Assembly (NCBI GenBank): GCA_003152225.1
Contig: PLZQ01000258.1
Location: 7,915 to 44,602 of the forward strand
Reading direction: 5' to 3'
Length of the DNA stretch: 36,688 nucleotides
From: Limisphaerales bacterium
GTDB taxonomy: Bacteria > Verrucomicrobiota > Verrucomicrobiia > Limisphaerales > UBA8199
Under the pieces are notes generated by a model, which was not told the DNA's origin, did no database searches, and worked only from the letters and a program-made list of their open reading frames with translations. Within the stretch, counting starts at the first letter, position 1, and every line of letters starts with the position of its first letter. Shown here piece after piece: positions 15,488 to 23,600 of the stretch. The translations under genes were made by a program, and so were the position numbers.

Positions 15488-18400
15488 ATGATGACTGGTC
15501 AGTTGTGCCGACTGGACTCAGACTCGCGGCGAGAACGTCATGCTGGTGTTCTGTCTGCTGGCCACGTCACCCATTGGTCCTTTCTCCGAGGTGGATTTGC
15601 GCTCCTGCTCCTTGGACTGCTGACAGGGTCATTGCGCGCTGACAATGCCGGTTCCAAGCGGTATCTGATCGATGTGTGGCAAGGTGAAAAAGGTCTGCCG
15701 CAGAACACGATTACCGGCATCGCGCAGACCCCGGATGGTTACTTATGGATCAGCACCCTGGATGGGGTGGCACGGTTTGACGGCGTGCGGTTCAGGATGT
15801 TCAGGGCGGGCGACACGCCGGCATTGGGCAGCGGGCGCGTGCGGTTCTTGTTCGCAGGGCGGCACGGTGAATTGCGGTTCGCCACGCAGGAAGGGGGCGT
15901 GGTCCAGCTTAAGGATGGCCGGTTTGCGCCGTTGGCGCTGCCCCAGACACAAGGTGTCCGTTCAGCCGTTATCCAGGTCGCGGAGGAGGAGTCCGGCGCG
16001 CTCTGGCTCTCGATGGAGGATGGAAGCGTTGGCCGATTGGCCAACGGCCATTATTCGACAGTGTCCACGAATTGGAAAGCGGCAGGCCGCCCGAGCTTTG
16101 AGGTGCGAGCGGATGCCCGTAACCGGCTATGGGCGTTAAGCAGTTCCGGGCTTTCACAACTTGCAGGGCAGCGTTTGGTTCCGGCGCTGTCGGGCCGACC
16201 GGGTGAGTATGTGGTTCACTGCGCCAGCCGCTCCGGGGGTTGGTGGCTGAGCGCGGGCGGCGAGGTGGGGCTGTGGCGGGATGGCCAGTGGATTGCGCGG
16301 GCGGGCCGTCCGGGCGTGGCCGTCGAGAGCATTACGTGCGGCATCGAGGATCGCGGCGGGCATCTCTGGCTCGGCACCACGGGCCAGGGTCTTTTCCGCT
16401 GCGACACCAACGGCGCCCCGATGCAGTTCACCAAACGGGACGGGCTGAGCAGCGATTCGGTGCGAACCCTGTTCGAGGACGGCGAAGGCAATCTCTGGGT
16501 CGGCACGGAAGACGGCGGATTGGACCGGCTGCGTTTGCCGCTATTCACCGTTTACGGTTTGGCCCAGGGCCTTTCTTCGGAGCGCATCACGACGGTCAGC
16601 GAGGGGCGGGCGGGTGAAGTCTGGGTGGGAACTGACGGTAACGGGGTGAACGTTTTGCAGGGGGAAACGGCCCGGGTGGCGGAGGACGAAACACCTGCCT
16701 TATCCTGGCGCGTGTCGGCGGTGTTGGCCGATGGTCAGGGACGGGTATGGGCGGCGGTTCGTTCCGGAGGCGTGTTCCGTCGGCAGGACGGACCTTTCAG
16801 GCCGGTGGCTGATTTGACTTATATGGGCTATACCACGCGCAGCTTATTCGAGGATTCGCATGGCACCGTGTGGGTCGGACAGCGCAATACCCGGTTATTG
16901 CCACGGGTTGAGGGCGACACGATTCGCACCATTGAACTTCCCCAATCGATGCCCTTGGCGGATGTGCGGGTGATGGCTGAAGATGCGGCCGGCAACATGT
17001 GGTTCGGCACGGACGGCACGGGCTTGTTGCGCTGGAAGGATGGCCAGTTCACGCGCTTCACGTGCGAGAACGGCTTGAGCAGCGACTTCGTCTGGGCGCT
17101 ACGCCCCGAGCCGGACGGCGTGCTGTGGATCGGCACCTACGGCGGCGGCCTCACCCGGCTCAAGGACGGACGCGCGGTGATTTGCACTACCCGTCACGGC
17201 CTGGTGGACAATGTGATCTGCCATATTGCCGACGACGGGCGCGGACAGTATTGGTTTAGCTCGAACCAAGGCATCTTCCGCGTGGCCAAAGCGGAGTTGA
17301 ACCAGTTTGCGGAGGGCAAGCGCGCGCGCATCCAGTGTGTGGCCTACGGCAGGTCCGACGGCCTGCCCGCGCTGGAGTGTGAGGGCGGCTGCCAGCCGGC
17401 GGGCTGCCGCAGCCGCGATGGGCGGCTCTGGTTTCCGACCATCCGAGGCCTGGTGGTTGTGGATCCCGCGGAGGTCAATACCAACACGATTGCGCCGCCG
17501 GTACACATCGAAAGGATCGTCGTGGACGGCAAGGTAACCGAGGCCGACGATTGGCAAAGAAGTGAGGAGACGCGGATGCCGGCCAGCGCGGGTGCCCCAG
17601 GGTCGGCTTCCCACGCTGTCCCCGTCGCGCTGGAAATCCGCCCGGGTAGCCGGCGCTTCGAGTTTGATTACACGGGCCTGAACTTCAGCGCCCCGGAGAA
17701 GCTGCGCTTTCGGCATAAGCTGGAAGGAGTGGATGCCGAATGGGTGGACACCGGCGGCCAGCGAGAAGCCAGCTATAATCGATTGGCGCACGGCACCTAC
17801 ACCTTCTCCGTCCAGGCCTGCAACCGGGAGGGCGTGTGGAACCAGATGGGCGACAAGCTTACATTCACCGTGCTGCCGCATTTTTGGCAGACCGGCTGGT
17901 TTGCCGGATTGGTCCTCGTGATCTTCGGAGGAACGGTGGGCGCGAGCGTGAGATACGCCCTGCGACGGAGGCACCAGGGCCAGCTCAAGATCGTGCGGCA
18001 GCTCCACGCCGTGGAGCGCGAACGGACGCGCATTGCCCGGGACATTCACGACGACTTGGGAGCCAGCCTGACGGAAATCGGTTACCTGGGCGCGCTGGCG
18101 GTGCGCGACTCCAAGTCGCTGGCCGAGGCGCGTGAGCAGCTTGAGCGCATCATGGTCCGCACGCGAGAGTTGGCGCGGAGGCTGGATGAGACGGTCTGGG
18201 CGGTGAATCCAAAGAACGATTCCGCAGGCCACTTGGCCACCTATCTCTGCCACTTCGCCAAGGAATTCCTTGAACCTACGGCCATCCGTTGCCGGCTGGA
18301 TGTGGTTCCCAATCTGCCGGGGGTTACGCTGACGGCCGAGGTGCGCCACAACATGCTGTTGGTCATCAAGGAGGCCTTGAACAATGCCGTGAAGCACTCG

Positions 18401-18691
18401 GGCGCCACGGAAGTGAAGCTGCGCCTGACGGTGAGCGACGGCGTGATGAGCATTGAGGTTTCGGACAATGGCCGCGGCTTTGCGGCGGACGCAACTCGGG
18501 AAGGCGGCAATGGCTTGCGGAACATGGCCGCGCGCATGGAAGAGATCGGCGGTCAGTTCGTGGTGCGCAGCGCGCCCGCGGAAGGCGCGACCGTTTGCCT
18601 GCGGCTGCCTCTGCCCGGCAACGACTCCGGCAACAGCAGCCAAGCCCGCCCTATCCGATTAGGGGATGCAGGCAACGGAGAAAGCCACTAG
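15488..18691 (+). CDS. Periplasmic-propeller sensor histidine kinase (Reg_prop/Y_Y_Y/HisKA_3)
   Basis: Membrane sensor kinase of about 1067 residues. After a signal-like hydrophobic stretch (about 35-50, RGGFALLLLGLLTGS) comes a long sensor of two-component-regulator propeller repeats with recurring patterns such as DGYLWISTLDGVARF, GNLWVGTEDGGLDRL and GVLWIGTYGGGLTRL. A Y_Y_Y domain (about 715-790, FEFDYTGLNFSAPEKLRF) and a membrane helix (about 804-826) follow. The kinase core has H854 in ERTRIARDIHDDLGASL (HisKA_3) and a HATPase domain with N-box KEALNNAVKHSG and DNGRGF. This architecture resembles HTCS-like polysaccharide sensors but lacks fused receiver and output domains. ATG 15488 or 15491 is the likely start; the N-region is long, so the true start is uncertain. 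The response regulator follows 12 nt later. Confidence 0.9.
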   Translation: MMTGQLCRLDSDSRRERHAGVLSAGHVTHWSFLRGGFALLLLGLLTGSLRADNAGSKRYLIDVWQGEKGLPQNTITGIAQTPDGYLWISTLDGVARFDGVRFRMFRAGDTPALGSGRVRFLFAGRHGELRFATQEGGVVQLKDGRFAPLALPQTQGVRSAVIQVAEEESGALWLSMEDGSVGRLANGHYSTVSTNWKAAGRPSFEVRADARNRLWALSSSGLSQLAGQRLVPALSGRPGEYVVHCASRSGGWWLSAGGEVGLWRDGQWIARAGRPGVAVESITCGIEDRGGHLWLGTTGQGLFRCDTNGAPMQFTKRDGLSSDSVRTLFEDGEGNLWVGTEDGGLDRLRLPLFTVYGLAQGLSSERITTVSEGRAGEVWVGTDGNGVNVLQGETARVAEDETPALSWRVSAVLADGQGRVWAAVRSGGVFRRQDGPFRPVADLTYMGYTTRSLFEDSHGTVWVGQRNTRLLPRVEGDTIRTIELPQSMPLADVRVMAEDAAGNMWFGTDGTGLLRWKDGQFTRFTCENGLSSDFVWALRPEPDGVLWIGTYGGGLTRLKDGRAVICTTRHGLVDNVICHIADDGRGQYWFSSNQGIFRVAKAELNQFAEGKRARIQCVAYGRSDGLPALECEGGCQPAGCRSRDGRLWFPTIRGLVVVDPAEVNTNTIAPPVHIERIVVDGKVTEADDWQRSEETRMPASAGAPGSASHAVPVALEIRPGSRRFEFDYTGLNFSAPEKLRFRHKLEGVDAEWVDTGGQREASYNRLAHGTYTFSVQACNREGVWNQMGDKLTFTVLPHFWQTGWFAGLVLVIFGGTVGASVRYALRRRHQGQLKIVRQLHAVERERTRIARDIHDDLGASLTEIGYLGALAVRDSKSLAEAREQLERIMVRTRELARRLDETVWAVNPKNDSAGHLATYLCHFAKEFLEPTAIRCRLDVVPNLPGVTLTAEVRHNMLLVIKEALNNAVKHSGATEVKLRLTVSDGVMSIEVSDNGRGFAADATREGGNGLRNMAARMEEIGGQFVVRSAPAEGATVCLRLPLPGNDSGNSSQARPIRLGDAGNGESH

Positions 18692-18703
18692 GCTGCCGAT
18701 GAT

Positions 18704-19327
18704 ATGGCAATCTCAGTAGCCATCGTCGAAGATAATACGGAAGTCCGGCGCAATATCTCGCGCTTCATTGACGGAGCCCCGGGCTTCCGCTGCACGTGCG
18801 CTTGTGCGTCCGCGGAGGAAGCGCTGCGCGTGATTCCCAAATCGCCGCCGGACGTCGTGCTGATGGACATCCAACTGCCCGGGATGAGCGGCATCGCCTG
18901 CACCGCCTCGCTCAAGAAGGCCCTGCCGCTGGTGCCGGTAATGATGCTTACGGTGTACGAGGACCCGGATGCGATCTTCAATGCCCTCAAGGCCGGAGCC
19001 AGCGGCTACTTGCTCAAGCGGACCGACCCCGCCAAAGTGCTGGAGGCGGTGACAGACCTGCATCATGGCGGGTCGCCCATGACCGGGGAGATTGCCCGGA
19101 AGGTGATCGAGTCCTTCCATTCTGACAAACCGGCCGGGCACCCGCAGGACCGCCTGACCGCGCGCGAGGAGGAGATTCTGGAGCAGTTGGCCAAGGGGTT
19201 CGCCGCCAAGGAAATTGCCGATAAGCTGGCGATCAGCCCCGCGACGGTCCGTTTCCATCTGCGGCACATTTACGACAAGCTCCACGTTCGTTCCCGGGTG
19301 GAAGCCGTGATCAAGTATCTCGGCTAA
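18704..19327 (+). CDS. NarL/FixJ-family response regulator
   Basis: 207 residues: receiver domain (1-120) with the acidic pair E9-D10, phospho-acceptor D55 in VVLMDIQLPG, and the conserved Lys in GYLLKRTD; then a LuxR-type helix-turn-helix (about 145-205) with LTAREEEILEQLAKGFAAKE and SPATVRFHLRHIYDKLHV. Such proteins bind DNA as dimers after phosphorylation. The 12-nt spacing from the kinase gene makes the pair almost certainly cognate. The first copy of a 15-bp motif found upstream of four nearby genes lies 15 nt after its stop, so those genes are candidate targets. No stand-alone promoter is evident. Confidence 0.94.
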   Translation: MAISVAIVEDNTEVRRNISRFIDGAPGFRCTCACASAEEALRVIPKSPPDVVLMDIQLPGMSGIACTASLKKALPLVPVMMLTVYEDPDAIFNALKAGASGYLLKRTDPAKVLEAVTDLHHGGSPMTGEIARKVIESFHSDKPAGHPQDRLTAREEEILEQLAKGFAAKEIADKLAISPATVRFHLRHIYDKLHVRSRVEAVIKYLG

Positions 19328-19341
19328 GAACGGCTCAACCC

Positions 19342-19356
19342 ATCCATTTGGGGGAT
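19342..19356 (+). promoter_or_regulatory. Shared 15-bp motif, copy A
   Basis: ATCCATTTGGGGGAT, an imperfect inverted repeat (ATCC-N7-GGAT, with an inner CCA-N2-TGG). It lies 100 nt before the preferred start of the following exported hydrolase-like gene. Related copies occur at 20558, 26909 and 27854, each upstream of a gene on the same strand. Candidate operator or promoter element. Confidence 0.5.
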
Positions 19357-19455
19357 ATCGCCACAATGTGGTGTGGTTATGCTGCTAACCACATGTTTGC
19401 ATTTGTATCGCAGCCGGAAGCGCCGCCAGACACCGTTGGTGCCCGGTTCTCAATC

Positions 19456-20547
19456 GTGAGGCTCGTTAAGTCCTGCACTTGGCGAGGTTGTCGCTGGCCC
19501 ATCGGCCTGACCTTCGCCGGCCTGGTGTGGATGGCCGCCATTTCCAGCGGCCAGGGTCAGACCGTTTACCAACCCGGCCAGTCGTATTTCGGTCGCAGCA
19601 ACTACATCGAGTATATCGCGGGGGACATGCCGGTGATCTTCTCCGTCCCCCACGGCGGGAGCCTGACGCCATCGGAGATCCCTAACCGCAACTGCGCCGG
19701 CAATTCGGCTGACTGCGCGACCATCAGCGACGGCGAAACCGAAGAACTGGCTCGAGCGATCCAGCAGGCATTCCACAGCCACTACGGCCATTTTCCCCAC
19801 GTGATCATCTGCCGCTTGAAGCGCACCAAGATCGATTGCAATCGGGACATTAGAGAGGGATCCGCAGGCAGTGTTTATGCGCAACAAGCGTGGGAGGAGT
19901 TTCACCGCTACATCAACATCGCCAGCAACGCCGTCGTTGTGAGCACCGGCAGGGGCCTTTACATCGACCTGCACGGCCAGAGCCACCCGGTTAGGCGGGT
20001 GGAACTTGGTTACCTGCTCACGGCCGATCAACTCACAAATAGCGACGCCACCCTGAACCAGCCCGCGTTTGCTCCCCTCAGCAGCTTCCGTTCGCTCGCC
20101 GCTCAGGTGCCGATCCCATTCGCTGAGTTGCTGCGCGGGAGCAACAGCTTCGGCGCGTTGCTATTGGCGCAGGGATATCCTGCTGTGCCAAACTCGGTCA
20201 TGCCCAACACCTGCATCGGCGCCAACTCGACATTCAATCCCACCGACCAGGATCTCTATTTTGGCGGGGGCTATAACACCCGACTGTGCAGTTCCGTCAG
20301 CCAGGGTGGCCCGATCGATGGCCTGCAGGTGGAGGTAAATTACGCCGGCGTGCGCGACACCGCGACGAATCGGACCCGGTTCGCTGCCGCGCTGGCGCAG
20401 GCGATGGAGGTCTTCTTCGCGAGCCACTATCGCATTGATTTGCGAACCGGCGCGGCTCTCGCCGGTGGCACGGCCGGGCCGGCCAGGTTCCACAGCGACC
20501 CCGGCCTGCTGCCTCCTCAGCGCCCTCCGGCTGAAAAGTCCCTCTGA
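19456..20547 (+). CDS. Exported N-formylglutamate amidohydrolase-like protein
   Basis: About 363 residues from GTG 19456, chosen because it gives a normal signal peptide (basic RLVKS...WRGCRW, then GLTFAGLVWMAAISSG, cleavage near GQGQT). ATGs at 19366 and 19393 would give a long untypical N-region. The mature part resembles the N-formylglutamate amidohydrolase fold: VIFSVPHGG near the N-terminus, a Glu-rich helix, KIDCNRDI, YIDLHGQSH and QVEVNYAGVR near the C-terminus. The His/Glu residues in these blocks are the expected metal/catalytic positions. Cytosolic members act in histidine breakdown; an exported one must act on another substrate, perhaps peptide or wall fragments. No histidine-utilisation gene is nearby. 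Substrate unknown. Confidence 0.7.
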   Translation: MRLVKSCTWRGCRWPIGLTFAGLVWMAAISSGQGQTVYQPGQSYFGRSNYIEYIAGDMPVIFSVPHGGSLTPSEIPNRNCAGNSADCATISDGETEELARAIQQAFHSHYGHFPHVIICRLKRTKIDCNRDIREGSAGSVYAQQAWEEFHRYINIASNAVVVSTGRGLYIDLHGQSHPVRRVELGYLLTADQLTNSDATLNQPAFAPLSSFRSLAAQVPIPFAELLRGSNSFGALLLAQGYPAVPNSVMPNTCIGANSTFNPTDQDLYFGGGYNTRLCSSVSQGGPIDGLQVEVNYAGVRDTATNRTRFAAALAQAMEVFFASHYRIDLRTGAALAGGTAGPARFHSDPGLLPPQRPPAEKSL

Positions 20548-20557
20548 TGGGGAACCT

Positions 20558-20572
20558 ATCCAAATGGGGGAT
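20558..20572 (+). promoter_or_regulatory. Shared 15-bp motif, copy B
   Basis: ATCCAAATGGGGGAT, 10 nt after the stop of the hydrolase-like gene and 100 nt before the preferred ATG of the LamG protein. It matches copy A at 13 of 15 positions, with the same inverted ends and inner CCA-N2-TGG. Candidate operator or promoter element for the LamG gene. Confidence 0.5.
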
Positions 20573-20671
20573 GCGTGCTTTCTCCCATGCAGCCACAATT
20601 CTCGCAATTGAACCAGCATGGCAACGAGCCGGAAGTCGCCGGCCACGGTTCGCAAACTGAAAAACAACATT

Positions 20672-23600
20672 ATGAAACCAACCACTAAGACTAGATCCCT
20701 GACAATGGTTGCGGCGGTCTCATTGGCTTTCCTAGCCGGGATGACTGCTCGCGCCGATTATCCCTCCGCCGTCCTCGCTGACGGCCCGCTGACCTACTAC
20801 CGCTTCAATGAAACAGGCCAGGTCTCGATGCCGTACCCGCTGGCGACCAATCTGGGCACCGTGGGCGCGGCCGGCAATGGCACCGACACGACGAGAGTTA
20901 CTCCGTTGGCCCTGACCAGGGGAGTGCCCGGCCCGTTGAATGATCCCTCGAGCAAGGCCATGCGGTTTCCGGGCTTACAGTCGCCGGTGCAGCAGGACCA
21001 GCATGTCCATGTGGATTACAAGTCGGAGTGGAACACTTCTGGACCGTTCAGTGTTGAATGCTGGGCGAAGCCGGAAAGCGCCATGTTCGGAGGCCTCATG
21101 ACCTCGGTTGATTATGGCGTCAGCCCCCATCAAGGCTGGGTGCTTTATCAATCAGACAGCGATATAAACACGGGCAATGGCTGGGTCTTCCGCATGTGGA
21201 CCGCAGGAAGCCTCACTAGCATCGCGGCGGTGAACTACAGTTCAATCCCAGTCAATATCTGGTACCATCTGGTTGGCGTTTTTGACGGCGCTAATGCCAT
21301 GTTGTACGTCAACGGGGTGCAGGTAACCAACGTCCCTTTGGCCAGCACCTACACACCCAATACCAAGGCTGAACTGAGCATCGGCGCCCGTTCGGACTAT
21401 AGCGGGCATACGGACTGGGATTTTCTGGGCAGCGCCGCCGAAGCAGTGTACTACACGAACGCTCTGAGCGCCGGCGAGATTGCCGCGCACTATGCCGCCG
21501 CGACCACCAACGCGACCGGTTACGCCGCGCAGATCCTCGCCAACAATCCAGCCGGCTACTGGCGATTGAATGAACCTTTCGTGCAGACGTTGGCCAAGAA
21601 CAGCGGCAGCGGCGGTGCGGCTTTCGACGGCACCTATAAGTATTTGAGCGCGACGGCCTCCGATCTGGAGGCGCCCGCCTACGGAGGACTCGAGACGACC
21701 AACACGGTGCTTCAGGTCGGCGCCCCCCCCAACGGCTACGTGAGTGTCCCGGCCCTGAACCTCAACAGCGCGACCGCCACCTTCGAGTGCTGGCTCAAGC
21801 GCAATGGAGACCAGGCCCCCTATGTCGGCCTCCTCTTTGACCGGAACGGCGGTTCCAGTTCCGGGCTGGAAATGTACACGAATAACATGCTGAGCTACCA
21901 TTGGAACGATGCGGGCGGGGAATTCGTTTCCGGTCTGGTTGTCCCGGACAACCAATGGACTTACACCGCGCTGGCCATCAGCCCCAGCCGGGCGGTCTTA
22001 TACATGTACGACGGCACAACCTGGAGTTCCGCAACCAATAACCTCCGCAATGCCGCCGCCTCGTTTAACGTCCCGCTGTACATCGGCTCAGATCCGTCCG
22101 CCAGTTCTTACAACGGTCGTTTGGATGAATCGGCCATCTATAACAAGACCCTTACCGCCGGCCAGCTCCGCACCCATGCGCTGGCAGGGTTCGGCGCCAC
22201 TCAGGCGCCCGTTTTCGTGACCGACCCGCCGGTGCAGCTCACTGCGGGCACGATCTATGCCGGCTGGCCGTTTTCGCTGAATGTGGATGCCTACGGCACG
22301 CCGCCGCTCTCGTTCCAGTGGCGCAAGAATGGAGCCAACCTTCCCGACGCCACGAATACCACCTACAGCGTCACCGCTTCGGCGGGAGGTGATTCCGGCA
22401 ACTATGATGTCATCGTTACCAATCCCTACGGCAGCACGACCAACACCGCGACGCTGGCGGTCACGGTGGTGACCACGCCTCCGGATTATACCACGGACCT
22501 CCGCACCTGGCTCACATTTGACGAGACCAACGGCCTGACAGCCCTCGACAACTCTGGCCACAGCCGCAACGGCGCGCTGCAAGGCTTTGCAGGCGATAAC
22601 TCGCAGTGGGTTGCGGGCCGGATCACCAACGCCATCTCGGTCAACCCCGCCTGGAATGGCCAGGTGGTGCTGGTGCCCGATGACGGCGGCCTGAACTTCG
22701 CCACCAGCCAGGAATTCACACTCTCAGCGTGGGTTTACGTCAATGTGCCGGTTCAGAATTACCATCCTGACGGCGCCATCATCGCGAAGGGCACCGGCAA
22801 TGGCGGTGAGCAGTTTTGCCTGGAAATCGACAGCGGCGCCTTCCGCTTCTACGTGCGCGACTCCGGTGGCAACGCGACCGTTGCCCGCACCTCGGTTGCT
22901 CCTAGCGGTGATTGGCAACATGTTTGCGCGGTGTTTAGCGCCTCAAGCGGCGTCATGAAGGTTTACATCAACGGGGTCCAGGCCATCAGCGCGACGCCTC
23001 CGTCCACCCTCTTGGCCAGCACTCACGAGTTGAGCATCGGCGCCCGGCAGTCCGGTTCTGGCGCTTATGACAACGACATGGTTGGCCGCATTGATGACGC
23101 CCGCGTCTATGGCCGCGCCCTGCTTCCAGCCGAAGTGCAGGCGCTCTACAATTCGGCGCCGCATATCACGCCCGTCTTCCTGACCGACCCGCCGGTGCTG
23201 CTCACCCAGGGCACGATCTATGCCGGTTGGCCGTTTTCACTGAATGTGCAGGCGTTCGGCATCCCGCCGCTCACATACCAGTGGCGCAATAACGGGACCA
23301 ACATTCTCAACGCGACGAATACTACCTACAGTGTCACCACCTCGGCAGGAAGCGATTCCGGCAACTATGACGTCGTCGCTACCGATCTCTATGGCAGCAC
23401 GACCAACGCCACGCCGGTAACGGTCACGGTGGTTACCACGCCCCCGGATTATGCCACTGGCCTCCGCACCTGGCTTAGGTTTGATGAGACCAATGGCCTA
23501 ACGGCCCTCGACAGCTCCAGCCACAGCCGCAACGGCACGTTGCAAGGGTTTGCGGACGACAATTCGCAGTGGGTTGCGGGCCTCATCACCAACGCTATCG

